A stretch of DNA of 18,821 nt, from positions 1 to 18,821 of the forward strand of contig CAZJPV010000045.1 in assembly GCA_964547985.1 (NCBI GenBank). Reading direction: 5' to 3'. The notes beneath the pieces were generated by a model that worked only from the letters and a program-made list of their open reading frames with translations, was not told the DNA's origin and did not search any database. The position numbers were made by a program, and so were the translations under genes. This document shows, piece after piece, positions 1 to 6,504 of this stretch. The DNA is from JAPLJU01 sp964547985 (GTDB lineage Bacteria; Desulfobacterota; Syntrophia; Syntrophales; UBA2192). Each line of letters opens with the position of its first letter. Position 1 is the stretch's first letter.

Positions 1-45
1 CTCCGGAACCAAAGGCCCCGGGTTCAAGTCCCGGACCGCCCGCCA
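1..45 (+). tRNA. tRNA-Arg (anticodon CCG), 3' part only
   Basis: The window opens inside a tRNA. Bases 1-7 (CTCCGGA) read as the anticodon loop with C32, T33, anticodon CCG, G37 and A38. They are followed by the 3' anticodon strand (8-12), a 5-nt variable loop, a perfect T arm (CCGGG, loop TTCAAGT, CCCGG at 18-34), the acceptor 3' strand ACCGCCC (35-41), discriminator G42 and an encoded CCA (43-45). The loop sequence and G73 match what is known of bacterial tRNA-Arg(CCG), which reads CGG codons. The D arm and 5' half lie outside the window, so the identity rests on the loop alone. Confidence 0.8.
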
Positions 46-53
46 TGAAAGAC

Positions 54-84
54 AGGCAGCCGGATTTTTCAGGCTGCCTTTTTT
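54..84 (+). terminator. Rho-independent terminator after tRNA-Arg
   Basis: A perfect 8-bp stem, AGGCAGCC (54-61) with GGCTGCCT (72-79), has a 10-nt loop and is followed by a T-rich run (TTTTTT, then CTTTT). It starts 9 nt after the tRNA CCA end, so it should end the tRNA transcript and separate it from the ACT-domain gene. Confidence 0.85.
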
Positions 85-149
85 CTTTTCATTTTCCGCA
101 TTAAATCGTATCATGTCGAAAATTGCTTTCCGAAAAGGAGGGGATGGGT

Positions 150-545
150 ATGGCTATCGCGAAGAGAGCACAGCAGCTCAGCTTTACGATGCCCAACAAG
201 ATCGGTTTGCTCGCCGAGGTGACTATTTTCATCGCGGCGGCCAAAATCAACATCGAGGCCATCTGCGCCTACGAAATGGAAGACGAGGGCTGTTTCATGC
301 TGATCACCAGCAATACGGCCAAGACGAAGAAGATCCTGTTGAACATGGGGGCCGAGGTGGAGACGGACGAGGTCATCATGGTTGAGATGCCCAACAAACC
401 GGGACAGATCCACAGGGTCGCGAAGAAGATCTCCGATGCCGGTATCGATGTCCATTACATCTATGGAAGCCCGGCCAGGGGTAAGATGACGATCATTTTC
501 AAGACCGCGGACGACAGAAAAGCAATAAGACTGCTCAACAAATGA
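150..545 (+). CDS. Tandem ACT-domain protein
   Basis: A 131-residue protein made almost entirely of two ACT domains, at about residues 8-70 and 78-131. Each opens with a similar turn: MPNKIGLLAEV near residue 14 and MPNKPGQIHRV near residue 80. ACT domains bind amino acids or other small ligands and usually regulate amino-acid metabolism. No catalytic domain is attached, so this is probably a stand-alone cytoplasmic sensor or regulator; the ligand cannot be read from the sequence. The start is set by AGGAGG at 136-141, which is 8 nt from ATG 150. The in-frame ATG at 144 is too close to it, and TTG at 123 lies upstream of it. It appears monocistronic, with the tRNA terminator before it and a 200-bp gap after it. 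ACT-only proteins of this size are common in Deltaproteobacteria. Confidence 0.88.
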   Translation: MAIAKRAQQLSFTMPNKIGLLAEVTIFIAAAKINIEAICAYEMEDEGCFMLITSNTAKTKKILLNMGAEVETDEVIMVEMPNKPGQIHRVAKKISDAGIDVHYIYGSPARGKMTIIFKTADDRKAIRLLNK

Positions 546-703
546 CGCTTATCCTACACCTTCCCGACCGCATCATATGAAGACTCAGGTTTAGAGCCGT
601 TTCAAACTTTCTTCGTATTTCAAACTAATCTCAAACTCGACCAATTGACTTTTTAAGTAAATGGGTTTCAAAGATAATAAAAGAGTAATTAATTTCTCTT
701 TTG

Positions 704-718
704 ATGGCATCATGCCAT
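704..718. repeat. 15-bp perfect inverted repeat upstream of the PEP-CTERM gene
   Basis: ATGGCAT and ATGCCAT flank a single C, making a perfect 7+1+7 palindrome that ends 17 bp before the ribosome binding site of the small PEP-CTERM gene. The size and position suit an operator. It could also be a chance palindrome, and I recognise no regulator site. A sigma-54 promoter was considered, but the GG-to-GC spacing is too short. Confidence 0.4.
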
Positions 719-747
719 GTATCCGAAGGGGTTCAGGAGTGAATCAC

Positions 748-969
748 ATGAAAAGATTAGCCATTATTATTCTTGTCATAACGCTTTTGTTTGCCTTTAC
801 ATTGCCCGCCCTGGCCCAGCAGGGGCAAGGGAAGGGACTGGACAATGCTCCGGGTCAGAATAAGGATAAGGATGGGGCATTTCCTGTCCCGGAGCCAATG
901 ACGGCGGTACTTCTCTTGGCAGGATTGCTTGGCGGGGCAGGTCTTATGTGGAGGATTAGACAGAAGTAA
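748..969 (+). CDS. Tiny secreted PEP-CTERM protein
   Basis: A 73-residue protein with an N-terminal Sec signal peptide: MKR, then a hydrophobic core, with likely cleavage after ALA near residue 23. The linker is short and rich in G, Q, N and K. The C-terminus has the classic PEP-CTERM layout: VPEP near residues 47-50, a hydrophobic helix, then basic WRIRQK. Such proteins are known to be exported and then processed by an exosortase. Only about 25 residues would remain outside the two signals, so it is more likely a small matrix or surface peptide than an enzyme. The start at 748 has AGGAG at 735-739, 8 nt upstream. The in-frame ATG at 661 would hide the signal peptide inside the protein and has no clear ribosome binding site. 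No exosortase gene is present in this window. Confidence 0.82.
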   Translation: MKRLAIIILVITLLFAFTLPALAQQGQGKGLDNAPGQNKDKDGAFPVPEPMTAVLLLAGLLGGAGLMWRIRQK

Positions 970-997
970 TAAATCATAAAATGTAATTAGCGAAAAG

Positions 998-1025
998 GCA
1001 GGGCCGTTTCAACCCTGCTTTTTTA
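998..1025 (+). terminator. Rho-independent terminator after the PEP-CTERM gene
   Basis: GCAGGG (998-1003) pairs with CCCTGC (1013-1018) across a 9-nt loop and is followed by TTTTTT. It starts 29 bp after the stop codon and ends the small-protein transcript. Confidence 0.8.
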
Positions 1026-1157
1026 TTGTCCCACCGTAAACACTCTGCCCTTTCGAAACAACCTAATTTTCTTGATTTCTTTCCTTCCTTCCGCTATCCA
1101 ATTAACCGCCACTTTCAGTTCTTCACGGAAAATCCATGAATTTCAGCCTCATCGTCA

Positions 1158-2348
1158 ATGAGTATTGGCATGACATCTTCTCGCAGAATGTTCATTACAA
1201 AAGCCTCGGGTGTACCCGCCCTCGACGGCTTGAAGAGATATCACACCATTCCCCATTTCAAACTGGGAGGGACCTATTCCGTTGGCGATGAGTCGAGTTT
1301 TGAATATGGCGGTGCGGGAGGCGTGACACTAGAGTCCCTCGGGGCGGAATCCCTGCGCGTCGCCTACATCGCCGTCGGCAACGCGGAGCGGGACCGGGAG
1401 GGTAAAATCACGAACGCTGTCATTGTCAGCCCTTACTACTCCGGGGATGCGACCTTCATGTACTACTACTGGTACGACGGACAGGAGGGAAACGCCTTCG
1501 CAGGCGGCCCGGTTGTCGGGCCGGGGAAACTCATCGACACGGACAAATACTACATCATTTTTCTCGATGCCGTGGGACTCTGGGGGGCGAGCAAGCCGAG
1601 CGACGGGCTCGGTATGAAATTCCCGCATTATAATTATTTTGACTGCGTGCAGGCCAATTACCGTCTCCTGATGGATCAACTCAACATCGGCAGGATAAAG
1701 CTCGCCACCGGTGTTTCCATGGGCGCCATCCAGAGCTACGTCTGGGCGGTCCTGCATCCGGATTTTGTCGAAGCGATTCTGCCCATCGGCGGGTTGACGG
1801 AAATAAATTCACATACCCGCTGGCTCTTCGAGCTCATGACGGCAGCCATCGAGAGCGACCCCGCCTGGCGCGAAACGAATGGGGACTACTACCATCTGTC
1901 CAGGGAAAAACACCCGAACCGGGGCGTTATGTTCGGATGGTCGATATTACTCTACACCGGGTTGAGCTTCGATTTCCGCGCGGGCCAGCCCTGGGCGGAG
2001 GCCCGCAAAGAGGTATTCTGCTGGAAGCCTGACGGGAACCAGGGGGAACTGCTGCTAACGCTCGCCAATAACTACGACGCGAACGACCTGCTCCTGCGAA
2101 ACCAGATTGGCGATGCTTATTTCCTCACAGAGCAGCTGCACCGGATTCGTGCCAGGACCCTCATCCTTCACGTGGCCAACGATCAGTGGCTGCTTCTGAG
2201 CACAGCCGAGAAAGCCCGCGACAGCATCAAGGGGGCCCGGTTGTTCTCCTTCGAACACGAACTCGCCCACTACGCCGTCTTTCGGGCACCCAACGTCCTT
2301 CAGGAGTGTATCCTTCCCTTTCTGCGGGAAATCGGGATGAAACCCTGA
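1158..2348 (+). CDS. MetX-like alpha/beta-hydrolase fold protein
   Basis: A 396-residue alpha/beta-hydrolase whose layout resembles the homoserine O-acetyltransferase (MetX) branch. It has a long N-terminal beta region, a nucleophile elbow GVSMG with Ser187, an Asp in HVANDQW (Asp342) and a His in the terminal motif LAHYAVF (His371). These are candidates for the Ser-Asp-His triad. MetX enzymes acylate homoserine, but relatives include hydrolases and other acyltransferases, and no methionine gene lies nearby, so the substrate is unknown. There is no convincing signal peptide. The start is uncertain: ATG 1158, 1170 and 1188 are all in frame and none has a good ribosome binding site. The gene seems to stand alone, after a terminator and before a 211-bp gap. 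Confidence 0.75.
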   Translation: MSIGMTSSRRMFITKASGVPALDGLKRYHTIPHFKLGGTYSVGDESSFEYGGAGGVTLESLGAESLRVAYIAVGNAERDREGKITNAVIVSPYYSGDATFMYYYWYDGQEGNAFAGGPVVGPGKLIDTDKYYIIFLDAVGLWGASKPSDGLGMKFPHYNYFDCVQANYRLLMDQLNIGRIKLATGVSMGAIQSYVWAVLHPDFVEAILPIGGLTEINSHTRWLFELMTAAIESDPAWRETNGDYYHLSREKHPNRGVMFGWSILLYTGLSFDFRAGQPWAEARKEVFCWKPDGNQGELLLTLANNYDANDLLLRNQIGDAYFLTEQLHRIRARTLILHVANDQWLLLSTAEKARDSIKGARLFSFEHELAHYAVFRAPNVLQECILPFLREIGMKP

Positions 2349-2418
2349 AACCCTGGCCGAGGTTGATATTTGATCGCTGAGCATCGAAAAAAGATTTCTG
2401 CTCCTGTGTACAGACGGG

Positions 2419-2447
2419 TTGACGGACGCCCTGAAAGATGATGAAAT
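2419..2447 (+). promoter_or_regulatory. Possible sigma-70 promoter for the CDP-alcohol transferase
   Basis: TTGACG (2419-2424), a 17-bp spacer and TGAAAT (2442-2447) lie about 110 bp upstream of the predicted ATG. The -35 is good and the -10 is weak (4 of 6). The rest of the gap 2349-2559 shows no gene: the frame stays open upstream of ATG 2560 but looks like non-coding DNA. Confidence 0.25.
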
Positions 2448-2559
2448 ACAGCAAATATATCAGCGCGGAGCTCGTGAGGACGGCAAACGAAGAGGACGGC
2501 CGGGATCATGTAACGGTTTTACTGATGGCTTTCGACTGAAGACCCGAAGAGACATCGCC

Positions 2560-3132
2560 ATGTTCACTTTGCCTAACTGCCTGAGCATTTTCAGAATGGT
2601 CGCCGCCCCTGTCCTGCTCTACCTCGCGTGGATCGGCCGGGCCGATATTTTCATTGTCCTTCTGGTGCTGGCCCTTCTATCGGATGCCATCGACGGGATG
2701 ATCGCCCGGAAATACAAGCAGGAGACGGACCTCGGGGCGAAACTCGACAGCTGGGGGGACTTCTCCATCTACATGACCGTCCCCCTCTGCGCCTGGTGGC
2801 TCTGGCCCGATCTCATCAGGCAGGAGGCTCCCTTCGTCGCTGCCGTTGTCGCGAGTTTTGCCATCCCCATCTCTATCGGGTTCCTCAAATACCGCCGGCT
2901 GACAAGCTACCACACCTGGGCGGCGAAGTTCTCTGCCATTGTCCTCAGTGTTGCCACCCTCGTGATGCTTCTCTTTGACATCACCTGGCCTTTCGAGATT
3001 GCCGCGGTGGTCCTCGCCCTCTCTGCCCTCGAGGAGATTGCCATCACGATGACCCTCCCGGAGTGGCAGTCCAATGTCCCCTCGGTCTGGCACGCAAGGA
3101 AATTCGCAAGGGAACCTCAAATGCCTCAGTGA
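2560..3132 (+). CDS. CDP-alcohol phosphatidyltransferase family membrane protein
   Basis: A 190-residue integral membrane protein carrying the complete family signature D-x2-DG-x2-AR-x8-G-x3-D-x3-D at Asp42, Asp45, Gly46, Ala49, Arg50, Gly59, Asp63 and Asp67. Members move a phosphatidyl group from CDP-diacylglycerol to an alcohol such as glycerol phosphate, serine or inositol, using divalent metal bound by these aspartates at the inner membrane. The hydrophobic segments before and after the motif fit the usual six-helix fold. The sequence does not say which alcohol is used; a PgsA-like role is possible but unproven. I chose ATG 2560 because MFTLPNCLSIFR is a typical family N-terminus. A purine-rich GAAGAGA about 8 nt upstream could act as a weak ribosome binding site. 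The longer frame from 2419 adds 47 unlikely residues. Confidence 0.85.
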   Translation: MFTLPNCLSIFRMVAAPVLLYLAWIGRADIFIVLLVLALLSDAIDGMIARKYKQETDLGAKLDSWGDFSIYMTVPLCAWWLWPDLIRQEAPFVAAVVASFAIPISIGFLKYRRLTSYHTWAAKFSAIVLSVATLVMLLFDITWPFEIAAVVLALSALEEIAITMTLPEWQSNVPSVWHARKFAREPQMPQ

Positions 3133-3236
3133 CACTCCCGGCGGGGAAACCATTTACATCCATAACCTCTCGTTGTATAGTCAAAAAAAGCCTATTCCTT
3201 TGAAAGATCATCCTATCCTCCCCAGGAGGTCGCCCC

Positions 3237-3503
3237 ATGAAAGATGACTGGAAAGATAAACTCTCCTGCGCCACGAAATGCTCCAAGTGCCGCAAGGACC
3301 TTTCTCCCCGGAACCTGAGAATTCTCTCCGTCTACAGCCACAATCCCATCTGCATGAGTTGCAAAAAAAAGGAGGAAAAGCGTCCCGACTACGAGGAGAC
3401 ATCCACGAAAACCATCACCCAGTGCATGGCCGACACGGAAATCATGTACAGCGATCCGGGCGGATACTGTTACAGCCACTTTTATCCGTTCAAGTGCAAG
3501 TAG
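3237..3503 (+). CDS. Small cysteine-rich conserved hypothetical protein
   Basis: An 88-residue protein of unknown function with a strong ribosome binding site (CAGGAGGT, 6 nt before the ATG). It has seven cysteines. Two CxxC pairs, near residues 15-18 and 39-42, look like a zinc-ribbon-type knuckle. A further C11, C63, C78 and C87 make eight when counted with the pairs, and the tail reads DPGGYCYSHFYPFKCK. I recall similar small proteins in Geobacter-like Deltaproteobacteria with the same DPGGYC/HFYPF ending, but could not check. There is no signal peptide or membrane segment, so it is probably cytoplasmic and metal-binding. It lies between a phospholipid-type enzyme and an Smr protein, which gives no clear functional hint. 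Confidence 0.75.
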   Translation: MKDDWKDKLSCATKCSKCRKDLSPRNLRILSVYSHNPICMSCKKKEEKRPDYEETSTKTITQCMADTEIMYSDPGGYCYSHFYPFKCK

Positions 3504-3514
3504 GAACGTTCACC

Positions 3515-3539
3515 GGACGCGAGTTTCACAGGCGCGTCC
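3515..3539. repeat. 7-bp inverted repeat between the cysteine-rich and Smr genes
   Basis: GGACGCG (3515-3521) and CGCGTCC (3533-3539) form a perfect G+C-rich stem with an 11-nt loop. No T run follows, so it is not a standard intrinsic terminator. It may be a processing or stability hairpin between the two genes. Confidence 0.4.
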
Positions 3540-3558
3540 CAATGCCGGGAAGATATCC

Positions 3559-4260
3559 ATGAAACCCCCCAAATCCGATCTGGGTTTTCAACCCTTTGAA
3601 AACCTCGACAAACTGCTCCGGAAAAAATCAGTCGATGTCGCGTCTCTCCCCGGGAAACCGGGCCGTGGAGAAAGGAATCATCAAACCGGACCGGTGCCTG
3701 CCGTCGATGAAGAGAGAATCTTCCGGGAGGCCATGGAAGGCGTCAAAACCCTCAGGGAGGGCAAATACGTCGAGCCGGTGCCGCCGTCGATCGGCGAGGT
3801 TCCCCGCAAAAATGGTAAAGACGAAGACCTCGAATTACTCACAAATCTCGTGAAGTACGGCGAGGGGTTTGTGATCTCGGACACACCGGAATACATCGAG
3901 GGCACAGGTTACCGGGTGCGACCGGAGATCGCAAGGCGGCTCCACCGGGGGGAGTTCTCTATTCAGGCCCACATCGATCTTCACGGCATGAACGTGGGAG
4001 AGGCCGAGGCGGCCTTCGAGGCTTTTCTGAGGGACTCCATCGACAGGGGAAGGAAAGGGATTCTGGTCATCCACGGGCGGGGGCTCTCCTCGCCGGCGGA
4101 GCCGGTTCTGAAAACAAAAGTCGTCCAGTGGTTGACCACGGGACCCTGGCGAAAGTGGGTCACCGCCTATTCAAGTGCGCGGTCCTGCGACGGCGGAACC
4201 GGGGCAACCTACGTTATGCTGAGGCACCGGCCTGTGATGAAGCGGCAGAAAAAAACATAA
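3559..4260 (+). CDS. Smr-domain protein
   Basis: A 233-residue protein with a charged, probably flexible N-terminal half and a C-terminal Smr domain. The domain shows the expected landmarks: DLHGMNVGEAE near residues 139-149, VIHGRGLSS near 170-178 and GGTGATYVML near 211-220. Smr domains are found at the C-terminus of MutS2 and as stand-alone proteins, and act as DNA or RNA endonucleases in several characterised members. Here no MutS2 ATPase is attached, so it belongs to the stand-alone class (YdaL/SmrA-like). The ATG at 3559 follows a weak GGGAAGA ribosome binding site. It converges with the minus-strand OmpA gene, 74 bp away. Confidence 0.85.
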   Translation: MKPPKSDLGFQPFENLDKLLRKKSVDVASLPGKPGRGERNHQTGPVPAVDEERIFREAMEGVKTLREGKYVEPVPPSIGEVPRKNGKDEDLELLTNLVKYGEGFVISDTPEYIEGTGYRVRPEIARRLHRGEFSIQAHIDLHGMNVGEAEAAFEAFLRDSIDRGRKGILVIHGRGLSSPAEPVLKTKVVQWLTTGPWRKWVTAYSSARSCDGGTGATYVMLRHRPVMKRQKKT

Positions 4261-4334
4261 ATCAAGTCAGATCCGGCCATTCAGATTCCTTACCCCTGTC
4301 AAAAAAAAGAGCGCTCTCTGCCTGAATCGTTCAT

Positions 4335-5060
4335 CTAATCCTTCGGCACGAGGACGATTTCAATCCTACGGTTCTTTGCCCGCCCCTCCTTCGTTTCATT
4401 GTCCGCTACGGGTTTGAATTCCCCGTAAGCAGCAGTTGAAAGATTGGCCGGGTCAATCCCCTGGGCCTGGAGAAACCGGGTGACGTTGATCGCCCGGGCG
4501 GCAGAGAGCTCCCAGTTGGTCGGGTAAACCCGGGCGAGCCCCCCCGCGATCGGCACGTTGTCCGTGTGACCCTCGACGCGGATCACCTTGTCCTTCGCCT
4601 CCTTCAGGACATCGACAACCTTCTGGAGTACCGCCAGACCCTCTTTCTTAACCTCCGCCTTCCCGGAGTCAAAAAGGACGGCCTCCACCATGTTCACCGT
4701 GAGTTGTCCCTTCAGTTCCGTGATCGTGACTTGCCCCTGGGCAATCTCGGCTTTCATCTTATCGATCATCGAGTTGTATTCGCTGCTCACCTCCTGGACC
4801 TTCTGCTCCTTTATCATCTCGAGGTCCGCCACCCTCTGCTTTTGCTCGGCCACCTCTTTTGTCAGATCGTCCACCTTCTCTTTGAGGCCCTGGTTTTCCC
4901 CTTTCAATTCTTTGTTCACCTGTTCGAGGGCCCCGATCTGCCTGTTCAAACTCTCCGTTTCTTCCACCTTTTTCGTGTAGGTGCTCTCCGCCACCATGCA
5001 ACCCTGAGCGGCCAAAACAAGGATAATAGCAGCGCACAGCCAAAAAGATTTCCTGGACAT
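4335..5060 (-). CDS. OmpA/MotB-family outer-membrane lipoprotein with coiled coil
   Basis: A 241-residue protein with a lipoprotein-type signal peptide ending in LAAQGC (Cys21 would carry lipid; the -3 position is Ala rather than the usual Leu, so this is somewhat atypical). A long heptad-rich coiled coil spans about residues 25-115. A C-terminal OmpA-like domain holds VRVEGHTDNVPI-type and SAARAINVTRFL motifs and ends in NRRIEIVLVPK. OmpA-like domains bind peptidoglycan non-covalently, so the protein probably links the outer membrane to the cell wall. The start has an excellent ribosome binding site (AAAGGAGGT). It follows the SGNH hydrolase gene on the same strand by 49 bp, so the two are probably co-transcribed. 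Confidence 0.88.
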   Translation of the reverse strand: MSRKSFWLCAAIILVLAAQGCMVAESTYTKKVEETESLNRQIGALEQVNKELKGENQGLKEKVDDLTKEVAEQKQRVADLEMIKEQKVQEVSSEYNSMIDKMKAEIAQGQVTITELKGQLTVNMVEAVLFDSGKAEVKKEGLAVLQKVVDVLKEAKDKVIRVEGHTDNVPIAGGLARVYPTNWELSAARAINVTRFLQAQGIDPANLSTAAYGEFKPVADNETKEGRAKNRRIEIVLVPKD

Positions 5061-5109
5061 CCCGGACCTCCTTTCACGATGAAAATGGATCGATGTTTTC
5101 CATAGACCC

Positions 5110-5733
5110 TCACAGATAGGGCTTCATGGCCTCATAGAAATACTGGGCCATGACTGCATAGCCTGCATCGTTCGGGTGGATGGCATCATGCATAAGCTTT
5201 GGATTTCCCATGACCCCCTTCAGAACGTCGGGGATCAGCACGGCGCCTGTCTCTTTCGATACCTGCCGGTATCCTTCCTCAAATCCCCTGCCCCAGATGG
5301 GGGCATCAACCCCGCCGATGATGACCAGAGCCCCCTGAGCCTGAATCGATGTGACAATCGTCTTCAGGTTTTTGAAGGCCTGCGGGCGGTCCATGCCCCT
5401 CATGAGATCATTCCCGCCCAGTGTGATGAGAACGATCCGGGGTGACCGGGAAAGGACGTCACGATCCAGTCTCGCGAGGGCCGAAACCGTCGTGTCACCC
5501 GGACGTCCCGCATTGATCAACGGCCTCCCGATCAGTCTCGAGAGATGGGAGGGGTAGTCCATACCCGGGGCGGCCCCGAAGCCGGACGTGAGGCTGTCCC
5601 CGAAGCAGATGATATTCTCTCCCGTCAGCCGAACATCCTGGACTGCGGGTGCATGAACAAAGAACCGGTACCCCAGGAAAACGATAAGAACAGCAACTGA
5701 AAAAATCGCTATTTTTCTGAAGGAAGAAGACAA
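5110..5733 (-). CDS. Membrane-anchored SGNH/GDSL-family esterase (TesA-like)
   Basis: A 207-residue SGNH hydrolase with all four blocks: GDSL in CFGDSLTSGFG (Ser47), block II Gly in NAGRPGDT (Gly76), block III GGND (Asn108) and block V DAIHPN (Asp183, His186). It resembles the TesA/arylesterase group, which cleaves thioesters, lysophospholipids or acetyl esters. An uncleaved hydrophobic segment at about residues 8-25 suggests a periplasmic enzyme anchored in the inner membrane. The start codon is TTG, with GGGGAG about 8 nt upstream. No in-frame ATG exists between it and the preceding stop. It is the first gene of a probable two-gene operon with the OmpA-family lipoprotein, which hints at an envelope substrate. 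Confidence 0.88.
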   Translation of the reverse strand: MSSSFRKIAIFSVAVLIVFLGYRFFVHAPAVQDVRLTGENIICFGDSLTSGFGAAPGMDYPSHLSRLIGRPLINAGRPGDTTVSALARLDRDVLSRSPRIVLITLGGNDLMRGMDRPQAFKNLKTIVTSIQAQGALVIIGGVDAPIWGRGFEEGYRQVSKETGAVLIPDVLKGVMGNPKLMHDAIHPNDAGYAVMAQYFYEAMKPYL

Positions 5734-5810
5734 AAAACAGACTCCCCGGAAGACGCTCCCGTATGAGGCGCTGCGTCACATTATTCAAAACGATTTCAAG
5801 ATTACCGAAA

Positions 5811-5839
5811 TGAATAGAAGAAGACGTAACTCAGGTCAA
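5811..5839 (-). promoter_or_regulatory. Possible promoter of the SGNH-OmpA operon
   Basis: On the minus strand, TTGACC (5834-5839), a 17-bp spacer and TATTCA (5811-5816) would start transcription about 70 nt upstream of the TTG start codon. The -35 is good and the -10 poor (3 of 6). A 10-bp palindrome, GACCATGGTC, lies just beyond it at 5877-5886, in the divergent gap shared with rpsF. Confidence 0.25.
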
Positions 5840-5908
5840 CAAGAAATTTGCATGGGTAAGGCCGGATGCCGACAGGGACCATGGTCGCTCAGCGATAGCC
5901 CCGTAAAA

Positions 5909-5938
5909 TTGATTGATTTCTCTTGAAAGTTGTTATAA
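5909..5938 (+). promoter_or_regulatory. Possible promoter of the rpsF operon
   Basis: TTGATT (5909-5914), an 18-bp spacer and TTATAA (5933-5938) precede the S6 leader hairpin. A second overlapping TTGATT starts at 5913. Transcription would start near 5945 and give a leader of about 70 nt. Confidence 0.4.
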
Positions 5939-5966
5939 AAGACGCTTCTTAAAATTCAAGAAAGGA

Positions 5967-6012
5967 CTCCTTGCCCGGGCTTCGGGCCCGGGCTACTGAG
6001 CCGGAAGGAGGT
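5967..6012 (+). promoter_or_regulatory. Candidate S6:S18-binding autoregulatory leader of rpsF
   Basis: CTCCTT (5967-5972) can pair with AAGGAG (6005-6010), which is the Shine-Dalgarno sequence of rpsF. Inside is a very strong hairpin of GCCCGGGC with CCCGGGC around a TTCG-type loop (5973-5993). An unpaired stretch containing CCG (6001-6003) lies 3' of the hairpin, next to the outer stem. A bulged CCG beside a hairpin in rpsF leaders is known to mimic the 16S rRNA site of the S6:S18 complex and to let it repress its own operon. The placement before rpsF-rpsR fits this exactly. Pairing was judged by eye and was not folded computationally. Confidence 0.6.
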
Positions 6013-6018
6013 ATGGCA

Positions 6019-6504
6019 TTGAAAAGGTACGATCTTGTATTCATTACCCTTGCGGATCTGCCCAACGAGGAGATCGACGCCATCGTGGATCGATACACCT
6101 CGATCATCACGAACATGAAGGGTCTGATGGTCCGCGTCAACCGGTGGGGCAAGAGAAAACTCGCCTACCTGATCGGGAAACAGTCCCGCGGTTATTATGT
6201 CATGATGGATTTCGCCGGTACGGGCAGCATCGTCAGCGAGCTGGAAAGAAACCTCAAGTTTGATGAAAAAATACTCAAGTACATGACGGTGAAGCAGGCC
6301 GACAGCATCACCCCGGAGGAAATAGAGAAAGAAATATCCGGCGTGTCCAAGGAAGCGGAAGAAAAGCCCGCGGAGGCTGCCGAGACGGAGGCAAAACCGA
6401 GATCCGCGGAAAGAAGGGAGTTCACACGATCGATCGTGCGGAGGCCCAGTAAGCCCCGTGAAGAGCCGAAGGAGACCGAAAAGGGAGGGAAAGAATCCAA
6501 ATGA
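6019..6504 (+). CDS. rpsF: Ribosomal protein bS6 with long charged C-terminal tail
   Basis: A 30S platform protein that binds 16S rRNA together with S18. The first 95 or so residues are a normal S6 ferredoxin-like fold (KRYDLVFI, then WGKRKLAYLIGKQSRGYYVMMDF). After about residue 100 comes a roughly 60-residue Glu/Lys/Arg/Pro-rich tail, longer than the short tail of many bacteria. I favour TTG 6019 as the start: AGGAGGT (6006-6012) lies 6 nt upstream, and the product then begins MKRY, close to the usual M-R-x-Y of S6. ATG 6013 is in frame but directly abuts the ribosome binding site. The stop overlaps the rpsR start by 4 bp (ATGA), which indicates translational coupling. Confidence 0.93.
   Translation: MKRYDLVFITLADLPNEEIDAIVDRYTSIITNMKGLMVRVNRWGKRKLAYLIGKQSRGYYVMMDFAGTGSIVSELERNLKFDEKILKYMTVKQADSITPEEIEKEISGVSKEAEEKPAEAAETEAKPRSAERREFTRSIVRRPSKPREEPKETEKGGKESK

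Noticed and set aside
645..678. TTGACT plus GATAAT as a sigma-70 promoter of the PEP-CTERM gene
   Set aside because: The spacer is 22 bp, outside the usual 16-19 range.
704..718. Sigma-54 promoter upstream of the PEP-CTERM gene
   Set aside because: GG and GC elements are about 8 bp apart instead of the required 12, and the TTGC element is missing.
2419..2559. 47-residue N-terminal extension of the CDP-alcohol transferase
   Set aside because: It starts at TTG without a ribosome binding site and precedes a typical family N-terminus at ATG 2560.
4309..4318. AGAGCGCTCT next to a T run (minus strand) as a terminator after the OmpA gene
   Set aside because: The palindrome has no room for a loop, leaving at most a 3-bp stem; too weak to call.
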